DNA of 64,000 nucleotides from Halobellus limi (GTDB lineage: Archaea > Halobacteriota > Halobacteria > Halobacteriales > Haloferacaceae), in assembly GCF_004799685.1 (NCBI RefSeq), contig NZ_CP031311.1, forward strand, positions 1 through 64,000, in the 5' to 3' direction. The position numbers were made by a program, and so were the translations under genes. The first letter of the stretch is position 1, and each line of letters opens with the position of its first letter. The notes under the pieces were generated by a model. That model was given only the letters and a program-made list of their open reading frames with translations. It ran no database searches and was not told the DNA's origin. This document shows, piece by piece, positions 38,998-47,866 of this stretch.

Positions 38998-40752
38998 CTA
39001 CTCCCCGCCGAGCGCTTCGAGGTCGAACTCGAAGGCCGCGACCGGGAGTTCGAGGTCGTGCTCGACCAGGACTTCCGGATGCAGTTCGCCGACGATCCCG
39101 ACGGTCTCACCGTCGATCACGACGGAGGCGACGCGCCCGTCGATGAACGAGGGGTGCGTCGTCGGCGGCGTCTCCAACGCCACGTCGAAGTCGCGGCAGA
39201 CCGCCTGCAGACGCGCTTTCGCGTCCTCGTAGGTAGCGTCGTTGCGCGCGAGCACGCCCGCGACGTGCCGGCGCTCCCGCACGCGGGTGTTGACGTCGTC
39301 GTCGCGCTCGGCCACGAGGCCGACCTCCGCGAGGTCCTGCGGGTACGCGCGGTGGGTGTTGTTCTCCAAGACCATCACGAGCGAGGGCAGCGCCCACGGT
39401 CGCAGGATCGTGTAGTCCTCGCTGTAGGGTTCGGTGATCCGGACCGGGTCGCCGCCGCCGAGGTGGTCGCCGCCGGCGTCGACGTTCATCCGGTCGTAGG
39501 CCTCTTCCTCGCTCGTCATGTGGAAGTTCAGCAGGTCCTCGAAGCCGAGGCCGGTCAGGACGTTTCGGGTCGCGGCCTCCAGTCTGGAGCGCTCGTGGCG
39601 GCCGCCGACAGTCCCCACGTCGGGGTAGCGCGGTTCGAGTTCGTCGAAGCCGTACGCGCGCCCCACGTCGTCGACGAGGTCCAGGGGGTGAAGCACGTCG
39701 GTCCGGTACGGCGGGATCGACACCTCGTAGGCGGTTCCGCTGGCTTCCGTCTCCGCTCCGTCGTCCTCGACGGCCGCGCCGAGACCGGAGCGCTCGAAGA
39801 GGTCGACGACCTCTTCGACGTCGAGGTCGACGCCGAGCATCGTCTCGATGCGGTCGTGGGAGACCGACTTCGTCTCGACCTCGAAGTCGGGCCGCACGAG
39901 CGTCCGCTCGCCCTCCGGCGACGACTCGCCGTACTCGACTTCGACCTCCTCGATCGTCGCCCCGCGCGCGGAGAGCGCGTAGCAGATGATGTTGCACATC
40001 CGGTCGATCGTCCACTGGTCCGTCCCGGTGAGTTCGACGAGCAGTTCGCGGGACTCCGTCGACACCTCGGTCCGGCGGCCGTTGATGACCGGCGGGAACG
40101 AGAACAGGCCGAGTTCGTCGTAGATCGCCGGGTAGCGGTCGTACTCGGAGACGATGTCGGCGTACGTCTCGCCCGTCGGGTGTTCTTCGAGCACCTCGGC
40201 GGGCGTCATCTCGCGGTCGCTGTCCAGCGGGACGAACGTGTCGCCCTCGGGGTCGATCCCCGTGTAGGTGATCGAGTTGCCGTCCCCCTCCTCGGTGAGG
40301 GCATCGCCCTTGATCGCGACGAGGTCGTGGATTCCGATCGCGCCCTTCGCGCGCTTGCGGCCCATCGTCGCGTGGAGTTTCTCCTGCAACTGGATCAGCG
40401 AGTCCAGCGCGGACTCGTCGAGGTCGACGCCGCGGACGATCGCGCCCGTGACGTACGGCCGCTCGTCGGGCACGTCGCCGTCGACGACGTACGTGAAGTC
40501 GGGGTCGTTCGTGCTCGGCACGTCGACGCCGCGGTCGTCGCCGTAGTGATAGCGGAGGGAACGGGCGACGCCCTCGACGGAGAGCCGATCCAGGCGGTCG
40601 GGGCCGAACTCGAACTGCAGCAGTCCCTCCTCGGTCTCGCCCTCGAACTCCAGTCCGAGGCCGAACAGGTCCGATTTCAGTTCCTCGTCGCCCTTCTCCT
40701 CGTGGCCGGTCAGTTCCCGAAGCTCGTCGGGATCGATGTCGACGACAGGCAT
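38998..40752 (-). CDS. pheT: Phenylalanyl-tRNA synthetase beta subunit
   Basis: A 584-residue archaeal-type PheT: starts MPVVDIDPDELRELTGHEE, then the B3/B4 editing domain (KRAKGAIGIHDL, PLDSDREMTPAEVL), B5 (SIPPYRTDVLHPLDLVDD) and the synthetase-like domain. With PheS it forms the alpha2-beta2 enzyme charging tRNA-Phe. Its start overlaps the pheS stop by one base (TGATG). The stop is 6 bases from the convergent vapC stop. Confidence 0.95.
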   Translation of the reverse strand: MPVVDIDPDELRELTGHEEKGDEELKSDLFGLGLEFEGETEEGLLQFEFGPDRLDRLSVEGVARSLRYHYGDDRGVDVPSTNDPDFTYVVDGDVPDERPYVTGAIVRGVDLDESALDSLIQLQEKLHATMGRKRAKGAIGIHDLVAIKGDALTEEGDGNSITYTGIDPEGDTFVPLDSDREMTPAEVLEEHPTGETYADIVSEYDRYPAIYDELGLFSFPPVINGRRTEVSTESRELLVELTGTDQWTIDRMCNIICYALSARGATIEEVEVEYGESSPEGERTLVRPDFEVETKSVSHDRIETMLGVDLDVEEVVDLFERSGLGAAVEDDGAETEASGTAYEVSIPPYRTDVLHPLDLVDDVGRAYGFDELEPRYPDVGTVGGRHERSRLEAATRNVLTGLGFEDLLNFHMTSEEEAYDRMNVDAGGDHLGGGDPVRITEPYSEDYTILRPWALPSLVMVLENNTHRAYPQDLAEVGLVAERDDDVNTRVRERRHVAGVLARNDATYEDAKARLQAVCRDFDVALETPPTTHPSFIDGRVASVVIDGETVGIVGELHPEVLVEHDLELPVAAFEFDLEALGGE

Positions 40753-42365
40753 CAGTAGGTCGCCTCCGCGCCGCGGAGGAAGTCGAGATCGGCTAACGTG
40801 CCGTGCAGGTCGCGGATGTCCTCGGCGCCCGTGGTGAGCATCGCGAGCCGTTCCAGCGCCAGCCCCCACGCCATCACGTCGTGCTCGACGCCGAGCGGTT
40901 CCAGCACCTCGTCGCGGAACATTCCCGAATTTCCTATCTCGATCAGTTCGCCCGTCGTGGGGTGGCGGCCGAACAGCTCGAACGAGGGCTCGGTGTAGGG
41001 GTTGTAGTGCGGCTTGAACTGGACGTCCGTAATTCCGAACTGTTCGTAGAACTCGACGAACGTGCCCATCAGGTCCCTGACGGAGAGGTCCTCGGCCATC
41101 ACCCACCCCTCGATCTGGAAGAACTCCAGGAGGTGGGTCGCGTCGAGGGTGTCGTTTCGGTACACCTTCTCGACGGAGAAGTACCGCTGCGGGGGTTCGA
41201 GGTCGCCGATCTGGGTACCGGAGAGGTAGCGCATCGACAGCGACGTGGTGTGACCGCGCAGCGCGATGGCGCGCGCGAAGTCCTCCGACCAGGGAGAATG
41301 ATACCCGTCGCCGTCCTCGCCGACGCCCTCGCGGTGGGCGCGCTCGACGTTGTCGACGAGGTCCTCGGGGAGGTCCTCGATCGGCGGGACGTCGAGCGCG
41401 AAGCGGTCCCAGTGGGTCCGCGCCGGGTGGTCCTGCGGCATGAACAGGCAGTCGTTGATCCAGAAGTCCGCGTCGGCGTGGGGGCCGTCCATCTCCTGGA
41501 AGCCCATCCCGACGAGGACGTCCTTCACGCGCTCGGCGGTCTGACGGAGGACGTGCGTCTTGCCGCCGCGGACCTCGGGGGCGTCGGCCTCGACGTTGTA
41601 CTCCGTGAACTCGACGTCTCGCCACTCGCCCGAGGTGAGCATCTCGGGAGTCAAACGGTCGACCGTCTCCGCGGCCTCGACGCCCTCCATCAGCGCCGTG
41701 ACGCCCGCGTCGGTGAGCGTGACCGTCCGGACGGTCCGCTCGTGACGGTCGAGGAGGTTCCGGGAGACGAGTTGATCGAGGACATCGTCGTCGACGTCGG
41801 CGAGCGGGTCCTCGTCGGATCCGACGCCCGCACTGCCGGCGTCGCCTGCATCGGAGCCGTCGGTATCGGCTGCATCCGATCCGTCGGCGTCACCTGCACC
41901 CGCGCCGTCTGCGGCGTTCGCGAGAGCGACGAGCGCGACCGCCTCGGGGTCGGATCCGGCGTCGGCGTCGCCGTCGGCGGAGAGTTCGCCGCTGTCGATG
42001 TTCCCGTATCCCTTCCGCCCGAAGTTCGCCAGCGCGATGTCGACCTCCGGACCGTCGAGGTCGGCGGCGCCGATCACCTGACCCATCTGCACCGGCTCCT
42101 CGTCGGCCCCGGCGTCGACCGCGGCGCGGTAGAGTCGCACCTCGGGGAGGCCGGCGTCGACGTACGCGCGGCCCTCCTCAGTCAGTTCGTACTCGGTCGA
42201 CGCGGTCTCCGCGACGTCGAGCAGCCCGTCGTCACGGAGTTCGAAGACGGCCTGCGTCGCCGTCTCCGGCTTCAGGCCCGCCGCCTGGGCGAGTCGATCG
42301 ATCGGCTGTTCCTCCGTCGCGCTCGCGGCGTTCAGCACCGCGACCTGTGGTTCTGGAAGTTTCAT
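40752..42365 (-). CDS. pheS: Phenylalanyl-tRNA synthetase alpha subunit
   Basis: A 537-residue archaeal-type PheS. The N-terminal winged-helix region (residues 1-130) is followed by the class II core: motif 1 near GGKTHVLRQTAERV, motif 2 in FSVEKVYRNDTLDATHLLEFFQIEG, motif 3 in GLALERLAML. An extra acidic Ala/Gly/Asp/Ser-rich insert (about 145-195, GDADGSDAADTDGSDAGDAG) is unusual and probably disordered. It comes first in the pheS-pheT pair. Confidence 0.95.
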   Translation of the reverse strand: MKLPEPQVAVLNAASATEEQPIDRLAQAAGLKPETATQAVFELRDDGLLDVAETASTEYELTEEGRAYVDAGLPEVRLYRAAVDAGADEEPVQMGQVIGAADLDGPEVDIALANFGRKGYGNIDSGELSADGDADAGSDPEAVALVALANAADGAGAGDADGSDAADTDGSDAGDAGSAGVGSDEDPLADVDDDVLDQLVSRNLLDRHERTVRTVTLTDAGVTALMEGVEAAETVDRLTPEMLTSGEWRDVEFTEYNVEADAPEVRGGKTHVLRQTAERVKDVLVGMGFQEMDGPHADADFWINDCLFMPQDHPARTHWDRFALDVPPIEDLPEDLVDNVERAHREGVGEDGDGYHSPWSEDFARAIALRGHTTSLSMRYLSGTQIGDLEPPQRYFSVEKVYRNDTLDATHLLEFFQIEGWVMAEDLSVRDLMGTFVEFYEQFGITDVQFKPHYNPYTEPSFELFGRHPTTGELIEIGNSGMFRDEVLEPLGVEHDVMAWGLALERLAMLTTGAEDIRDLHGTLADLDFLRGAEATY

Positions 42366-42820
42366 TTATCTCGTGTCGTGGATCTCGCTGCAGCGTCGGT
42401 CGTTGTCGCGTCTACCGAACGGCCGCCAGTTAGCAGTTCCGAAGACGGTGGACGGTCGCGTGCCCGGAAACGGGGCCGACCGGGCGTCCGAAGGCCGGCG
42501 ACGCGTCCGCGATCCGGCCGAACCGAGTCGAGCGGTTTCCCCGCCGACCGCGACGCGCCGTCGGAGAACGGCACGTCCGGTCGACGGCTCCGCCGCCCTC
42601 ACTCGCTCCGGGAAAAGAACTCGGACCCGTCGCCGTCGGTCGGTCGCGGATCGACGCCGCGCGCGGTGGATTCGGGTCCAGAGCGCATATATGGGAGAGG
42701 CTTCCTGGCGAACAAAACAGTTGCGAATGCGTGCAGTGTGCTCCCACAGGACAGCCACGGCGGAGTCCGTGTCGGTCGGTCCGGCGCGCATTTATCAACC
42801 GAGCCGTCGTAGAGGGGCGT
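42366..42820 (-). promoter_or_regulatory. Divergent region with a possible long pheS leader
   Basis: No gene in 455 bases. On the minus strand a TATA-like CATATATG (about 42686-42693) lies some 320 bases upstream of pheS; no nearer TATA box is clear, so pheS may carry a leader of about 290 bases. It is GC-rich and has short hairpin-capable sequences (GGCGGC-GGA-GCCGTC about 42578-42592). Rightward, CATTTATC (about 42789-42796) fits the promoter of the amphi-Trp gene, close to its ATG. Confidence 0.45.
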
Positions 42821-43108
42821 ATGCCCGAAGAGGTCCTGTTCAAATCCGAGAGTCCTCAGAGCCGAGAAGAGATCGCGGCGTACCTGCGATCGGTCGCCGA
42901 CAAACTCGAATCCGGGGAAGCCATCACCCTCAGCGCCGGCGGCGAGTCGGTGACGATGGAGCCCCCGGCGCGGCCGACGTTCGAGGTGAAAGCCGAGCGC
43001 GAGGGGCCGACGGGAGGATCGGGAGAGCTGAGCGTCGAGTTCGAACTGGAGTGGGACGAGGGCGGAGAAGGCGGCGACGCCGCCGACAGCGGCCTGTCGA
43101 TCGAGTAG
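42821..43108 (+). CDS. Amphi-Trp domain protein
   Basis: A 95-residue protein starting MPEEVLFKSESPQSREEIAAYLRSVADKL, then ITLSAGGESVTM, a hydrophobic strand in TFEVKAERE and SVEFELEWDE. This matches the amphi-Trp domain family, small proteins named for alternating hydrophobic residues near a Trp. Their role is unknown. A TATA box about 25 bases upstream gives a nearly leaderless message. It is convergent with trpS. Confidence 0.8.
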   Translation: MPEEVLFKSESPQSREEIAAYLRSVADKLESGEAITLSAGGESVTMEPPARPTFEVKAEREGPTGGSGELSVEFELEWDEGGEGGDAADSGLSIE

Positions 43109-43129
43109 CGAACGGACGCGAAACGTGGC

Positions 43130-44833
43130 TCAGTCGTCGCCGGGCGCGACGCCCCGCCGCGGCGACTCGAGCGTGATGTCGAGGTCGTCGAGGAGGTCCT
43201 CGACCTCCGCGCGCTTCTCCTGGTGCTCTTCGAGGAACTCGCGCATCAGCTCGGCGGCCTGCTCCTTGCAGCCGCCGCAGAGGCGCTCGCCGCCGACGCA
43301 CTCGTCGTAGACCTCCTTCGCGAACTCGTCGTCGTCGCCCGCGAGCAGGTAGGCGTACAGTTCGTAGACCGGACACTCGTCGGCTTCGCCGCCCAGTTCT
43401 CGCTGTTCCTCGGCGGTGTCGCGGCCGCCGGTGGTCGCCGCCTTCACCTTGTCGTAGCCCTCCTCGGGGTCGTCGAGCAGCGAGATGTGCGAGGCCGGGA
43501 TCGACGAGGACATCTTCCCGCCCGTCAGGCCGGTCATAAAGCGGTGGTAGATCGACGACGGCGGGACGAACCCGTAGCCGCCGTGATCGAGTTCGACCTC
43601 CCGCGCGAGTTCCTCGGCCTCGCTCGCGTCGAGGTCGAAGGCGTCGACGTGCGCGTCGTAGCGCCGCTTCTCACCGTCGATCGTCTCGACGAGCGCCTCG
43701 AAAGCGTCGTCGGTGGCGTTGAGATCGAGGAAACGAACGCGGGGACGGAGCGGCTCCATCCCGGCGTTCTCGAGTTTCTCGATCGCGGAGTCTCGGACCG
43801 CGTCGTCGACGACGACGCCGAGTGCGTCGAGGGCGTCGTCGCCGCCGGCTTCGTCGTCGGGATCGGCCCGTTCGGCGAGCCACGCGCCCGCCTCCTCACA
43901 CCGGGGGCGTTCGGGCTCCTCGGCGTACGCCTCGCGTTCCTCGTAGACGGCCGCGACGAGCGCCCGTTCGGCGTCGTCGAGTTCGAAGCTCGCGTACGCC
44001 TCGGTCACCCCGAAGAATCGCATCCGCGCCGCGAGGTCGCGGGCGAACCGGACGTGGGGGTCCTGGTCCGGGCCGACGGGGATGACCGTCGGCTTCGGCT
44101 CCTCCAACTGCGGATAGAGGATGTCGGCCATCTGCGTGACCACCGACTGCATGTGCGAGACGTTGGTCTCGCCGTCGAAGCCGTAGATGCCCTGGAACTC
44201 CGAGAAGTTCGCCTTCGAGCCGAGTTCGAAGGCGAGGTCCTGGAGTTCGCGGTTGTCGGACTGCCGGTAGAGTTCGCCCTCCTCGGGGTCGAAGCCGAGC
44301 GCGAGCAGGCTCAGGAGGTAATCGCGGGCGTGCTCGTCGATCTCTTCCCAGGTCATCCCGCGCGCGGAGTGCGCCTCAAGGTCGGCGATCAGGCCGTAGG
44401 CGTCGGCGCCCTGCTCCTGGTGCCAGATGATCTCGTCGAAGACGAGTTTGTGGCCGATGTGGGGGTCGCCGGTGGGCATGAAGCCCGAGAGGACCGCCGC
44501 CGGGTCGTCGTTCCGAAGGGCCTCGGCGACGGGAGAGTAGTCGCGGTGGCCGAAGATGACGCCGCGGCGCATCAGGTAGTGGGGGTTCGGGACCTCGGGG
44601 AGGACGTCGTCGAACTCGCCGATGCCGAACTCCTCGAAGAGCTTTCGGTAGTCGGAGACGGTCGAGGACCCCCACGGGTCGAGCGCGACGTCGTCCGCAC
44701 CGGCGGCCGAATCGCTCTCGGCGCCGCCGTCCGTCCGCGCTCGGACGGTCTCCGGCGCTGTCGCTGCGTCGGCGCGCGCAGCGTCGGTTGCGTCGCCGTC
44801 CTCCGTCTCGCGGGCGTCGTGGTCTCGTGTCAT
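43130..44833 (-). CDS. trpS: Tryptophanyl-tRNA synthetase
   Basis: A 567-residue class I synthetase charging tRNA-Trp. The HIGH motif is GDPHIGHK, the KMSKS motif is GKMSSS, and the pocket sequence is FMPTGDPHIG. An N-terminal extension of about 50 residues is acidic and low in complexity. An insertion near residues 300-350 (PDDEAGGDDAL) is also halophile-like. CVGGERLCGGCKEQ may bind zinc. Its start overlaps the endA stop (ATGA). Confidence 0.95.
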   Translation of the reverse strand: MTRDHDARETEDGDATDAARADAATAPETVRARTDGGAESDSAAGADDVALDPWGSSTVSDYRKLFEEFGIGEFDDVLPEVPNPHYLMRRGVIFGHRDYSPVAEALRNDDPAAVLSGFMPTGDPHIGHKLVFDEIIWHQEQGADAYGLIADLEAHSARGMTWEEIDEHARDYLLSLLALGFDPEEGELYRQSDNRELQDLAFELGSKANFSEFQGIYGFDGETNVSHMQSVVTQMADILYPQLEEPKPTVIPVGPDQDPHVRFARDLAARMRFFGVTEAYASFELDDAERALVAAVYEEREAYAEEPERPRCEEAGAWLAERADPDDEAGGDDALDALGVVVDDAVRDSAIEKLENAGMEPLRPRVRFLDLNATDDAFEALVETIDGEKRRYDAHVDAFDLDASEAEELAREVELDHGGYGFVPPSSIYHRFMTGLTGGKMSSSIPASHISLLDDPEEGYDKVKAATTGGRDTAEEQRELGGEADECPVYELYAYLLAGDDDEFAKEVYDECVGGERLCGGCKEQAAELMREFLEEHQEKRAEVEDLLDDLDITLESPRRGVAPGDD

Positions 44834-45942
44834 GGGGTAACGCGGGCTACCGAGAGCCAGTCTATCTCGCCGTTCGCCGCGGTGAGCGCAAAAACCATTC
44901 GCTTCCGGACCCCGCCGGCGAGGCGGACGTCGAGCGAGAGGTCCCGCGGATAGAACGCGTGATTCGGCGCGCCCACGCGCACGAGGTCCGTCGAGTGACT
45001 CAGCGAGTCGACGTCGGTGAACTCCTCGTAGACGCGGAAGTCCGAACCGAACTTGAAGCCGCTCTTCGGAACGACGCCGCGGTCCCTGAGCGCCGCGTAG
45101 GTCCGGAGGCGTCTGTCGAACCGCTCGCCCTCGACGTCGCGGCCGAGCGCCACGACGGCGTCGGGATCGACGTCGACGACGCCGCGCTGGGCGAGGTACG
45201 CGCCCTCGACGAGCGAGAGCTGAAGCGGCCCCGACTCGGCGTTGCGACCGAACAGCCGCTGGCCGTAGAAGTGGTCCTCGTAGAGCTCCTCGGCGGCCTC
45301 ATAGCAGACCACGCGGTCGTCGAGCAGGTCGGCCTCGACCGAACTCGGCAGATCGGCCTCGACCCTCGACGGGAGGGTTCCTGGTTCGCGTCCATCCTCG
45401 CCGCTTCCCTCCTCACCGATCGCCGGATCGCCGTCGGTCTCGAAGTAGGTCAGGTCACCGTCCTCGTCGACGATCGCGAGGACGACGTCACCGAGCGACG
45501 CCGCCGAGATCCGCTCGCGCTCGCCCGCGACGCGGATCCGGTAGGCGACCTCGTCGTCCCAAGGGCCCTTGCCGCGTGGGTAGACGACGAAGTCGATTCC
45601 GGTGTCTCCCGCGACCGCGTCGTCGACGCCGGGCCAGTCCTCGCGCGCTGGCGAGAGATAGAACCCGCGGTCGCGGAGGTCCTTGTAGACCGCGAACCGG
45701 AGAGTCGCCCCCGTTGTCACGAGGAACTCGCGGAAGCCCAGGCGGGGCGCGTCGCCGTCGGGAGCAGCCGACTCGTCGACGACGGCGTCGAGGTCGCCGC
45801 GCGAGAGGAGGTGGGCGGCCTCGACGGGGGCCAGTTCGATGCGGTTGCGGTCGAGCGGGCGGCCGTAGCCCCGGGCGTCGTAGAACCGCTGTCTGGCGTC
45901 GCCGCCGACGCGGACCACGCCGTCGGCCAGTGTCCCGTCCAT
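44830..45942 (-). CDS. endA: tRNA-splicing endonuclease EndA
   Basis: A 370-residue protein made of two EndA repeats fused in one chain, the alpha2-type arrangement of haloarchaea. The C-terminal repeat keeps the catalytic triad: Tyr in FGSDFRVYEEF, His in LSHSTDLVR and Lys in GVRKRMVF. The N-terminal repeat (FREFLVTTGATLRFAVYKDL) is degenerate. It cuts bulge-helix-bulge introns and rRNA stems. It is translationally coupled to trpS, and haloarchaeal tRNA-Trp carries an intron that this enzyme removes. The linker contains a short duplication (SRVEADL/SSVEADL). Confidence 0.93.
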   Translation of the reverse strand: MDGTLADGVVRVGGDARQRFYDARGYGRPLDRNRIELAPVEAAHLLSRGDLDAVVDESAAPDGDAPRLGFREFLVTTGATLRFAVYKDLRDRGFYLSPAREDWPGVDDAVAGDTGIDFVVYPRGKGPWDDEVAYRIRVAGERERISAASLGDVVLAIVDEDGDLTYFETDGDPAIGEEGSGEDGREPGTLPSRVEADLPSSVEADLLDDRVVCYEAAEELYEDHFYGQRLFGRNAESGPLQLSLVEGAYLAQRGVVDVDPDAVVALGRDVEGERFDRRLRTYAALRDRGVVPKSGFKFGSDFRVYEEFTDVDSLSHSTDLVRVGAPNHAFYPRDLSLDVRLAGGVRKRMVFALTAANGEIDWLSVARVTP

Positions 45943-46216
45943 ACTTCCTCTGGCGGCCGGCGGCGACATAGGGGCTGCGATTATCGGGATACGGTGGGTG
46001 CTGTCGTGGCGTGCCTGGTATCGGAGAGCGGTCGATAGCGATGCCTCTGCAAGCCCCTTGCGATCCCACCCGACAGCACCGCTCCTCGCCCTCCCCAGCC
46101 GACTCCTCGCTCACGGCGTTCGCTCGTCGCCCCTCGCGCGGCGTGACCGCGCGACGGAGCGCGCGGCAGCACGCGCCAGAGAGTTGTGCGGGTGGTCGAA
46201 TAGGCGGTTTCCGCAG

Positions 46217-46957
46217 CTACCCCTCGAACCGTTCACAGGTCGCGTCCAGACACCGCCGTCCGCGCGCGGTCTCGAAGACCGGCAGTCCGCAGGCGCAGTC
46301 GTCGACGACGACGCCGGCGGGGATCGCGAAGGCCGTCTCGCAGTCGGGGTAGGCGTCGCAACCGGCGAGCAGGCGGCCGCCGCGGCGGATGATTCGCAGC
46401 GGCGATCCACAGTCCGGACAGGTCCACTCGCCGTCGAACCGTTCGCGGACGGCGTCGTCGAGCGACTCACACGAGCGGTCGAGACAGATCTCGAAGGCGT
46501 CGCCCGCCTCCGCGCGGATCTTCGGGAGGCCGCAGGACTCGCAGGTTTCGTCGAGGACGGTCGCACCCGCGGGAAGCGAATACCGGACGTCGGAGTCGAG
46601 CCCGCGGACGTCGCCCCCCGCGCGGACGAGCGGTTCGCCCGTATCGGGGTGTGAGCCGACCGGGACGCCGGCCTCCGTGACGGGATACTCGACCCAGCCG
46701 GAGCTCTCGTGGGAAACCACCCTGAGGACCTGCTCGCCGGCCCTGGCGACGAGGCCGAAGCCCCCCTCGTCGGTCTCGACCGTGAGGGAGTCGGGACGGG
46801 TCAGCCACGCCACGGGCTGGTAGCCGTCGGCGTCGTGGACGAGGGTGGTCCGATCGGGTTTGACCACGACCGCGACGCGTCCGCGCTGGGTTCGGGCGCG
46901 GGCGCCCTCGAAGGTCGTCGTGCAGTCGCCGGCGAAGACGCGGATCGTCTCTGACAT
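46217..46957 (-). CDS. NucS-like N-terminal domain with three topoisomerase-type zinc fingers
   Basis: A 246-residue protein starting MSETIRVFAGDCTTTFEG. Residues 20-95 (VVVKPDRTTLVHDADGYQPVAWL) resemble the N-terminal DNA-binding domain of the mismatch endonuclease NucS. From 139 on there are three C4 zinc clusters (Cys139-142/158-163, 180-183/200-206, 221-223/236-241) like topoisomerase DNA-binding fingers. The nuclease domain of NucS is absent. It is therefore probably a DNA-binding repair accessory rather than an endonuclease; this is inference. Confidence 0.72.
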   Translation of the reverse strand: MSETIRVFAGDCTTTFEGARARTQRGRVAVVVKPDRTTLVHDADGYQPVAWLTRPDSLTVETDEGGFGLVARAGEQVLRVVSHESSGWVEYPVTEAGVPVGSHPDTGEPLVRAGGDVRGLDSDVRYSLPAGATVLDETCESCGLPKIRAEAGDAFEICLDRSCESLDDAVRERFDGEWTCPDCGSPLRIIRRGGRLLAGCDAYPDCETAFAIPAGVVVDDCACGLPVFETARGRRCLDATCERFEG

Positions 46958-47032
46958 ACGGGGGGCCTGGCCCCGTCTTCGGTGATAAACACTCTCACGA
47001 AGGCATTTGCGGGAGGGCGTTCGACCCCCTGT

Positions 47033-47686
47033 ATGGACGTACCCGACGGCACGGTGTTGTTCGACATGGACGGCGTGTTGGTGGATTCGGAGACCTACTG
47101 GCACCGCTTCGAGGACGAGTGGGTGTTCGCGGCGGCGATCGAGAGCGGGTCGCCCGCACACGAGGAGGTCACCGGGATGCCGTACTACGAGATCTACGAC
47201 TACCTCGACGCGGAGTACGGGACCGCCGTGAGCAGAGACGAGTTCACGTCGAAGTACGAGGAGCGCGCGGAGTCGCTGTACGGCGAGCAGGTCGCGTTGA
47301 CCGACGGGGTTCCGGAACTGTTCGACGGGATCCGGGCCGACGAGCCGGCTCTCGGCATCGTCTCCTCGGCGCGCCGGTCCTGGATCGACATCGTCCGCGA
47401 ACGCTTCGGCCTCGACCCGCTCGATCTGGTGTTGAGCGCCGAGGAGATTGACGAGCCCGGAAAGCCGGAACCGCACGTCTACGAGCACGCGGCGTCGGAA
47501 CTCGGCTTCGACCCGGCCGAGTGCGTCGTCGTCGAGGACTCGATCAACGGCATCGAGTCCGCCGTGCGTGCGGGCGCGTTCACGATCGCCTTCCGATCGA
47601 CGCACAACGCCGATCTGGACCTCTCCCGCGCCGACGTCGTCGCCGGCAGTTTCGACGAGTTGCGGGAGGTCCTGTTCGAGAGCTAA
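47033..47686 (+). CDS. HAD-family phosphatase (beta-phosphoglucomutase/CbbY-like)
   Basis: A 217-residue HAD hydrolase. Motif I is LFDMDGVLVDSE, the motif II region is GIVSSARRSW, the Lys lies in KPEPHVYEHA, and motif III is VVVEDSINGIESAVRAG. This last motif is typical of the beta-phosphoglucomutase-like group. The substrate is unknown; likely a sugar phosphate. The start ATG at 47033 is the first Met. The stop is followed by the tandem repeat array. Confidence 0.85.
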   Translation: MDVPDGTVLFDMDGVLVDSETYWHRFEDEWVFAAAIESGSPAHEEVTGMPYYEIYDYLDAEYGTAVSRDEFTSKYEERAESLYGEQVALTDGVPELFDGIRADEPALGIVSSARRSWIDIVRERFGLDPLDLVLSAEEIDEPGKPEPHVYEHAASELGFDPAECVVVEDSINGIESAVRAGAFTIAFRSTHNADLDLSRADVVAGSFDELREVLFES

Positions 47687-47743
47687 GTACCGAATCGACC
47701 GGCGACGTGTCTTGCACCTCGACCGCAGCGCCTTCTACCCCAG

Positions 47744-47853
47744 GACCGCGACACCTCCGCACCCCGACCGCGACACCTCCGCACCCCGACCGCGACACCT
47801 CCGCACCCCGACCGCGACACCTCCGCACCCCGACCGCGACACCTCCGCACCCC
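47744..47853 (+). repeat. 22-bp tandem repeat, five exact copies
   Basis: A unit beginning GACCGCGACACC and ending TCCGCACCCC (22 bases) is repeated five times without change. A partial sixth (GACCG) runs into the end of the helicase gene's convergent stop region. The period is not a multiple of three and there are no spacers, so it is neither coding nor CRISPR. It lies between the convergent HAD and helicase genes. Confidence 0.95.
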
Positions 47854-47866
47854 GACCGGCGACGGC

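Noticed and set aside
47744-47853. CRISPR array
   Set aside because: The five 22-base units are contiguous with no spacers and no cas genes are present.
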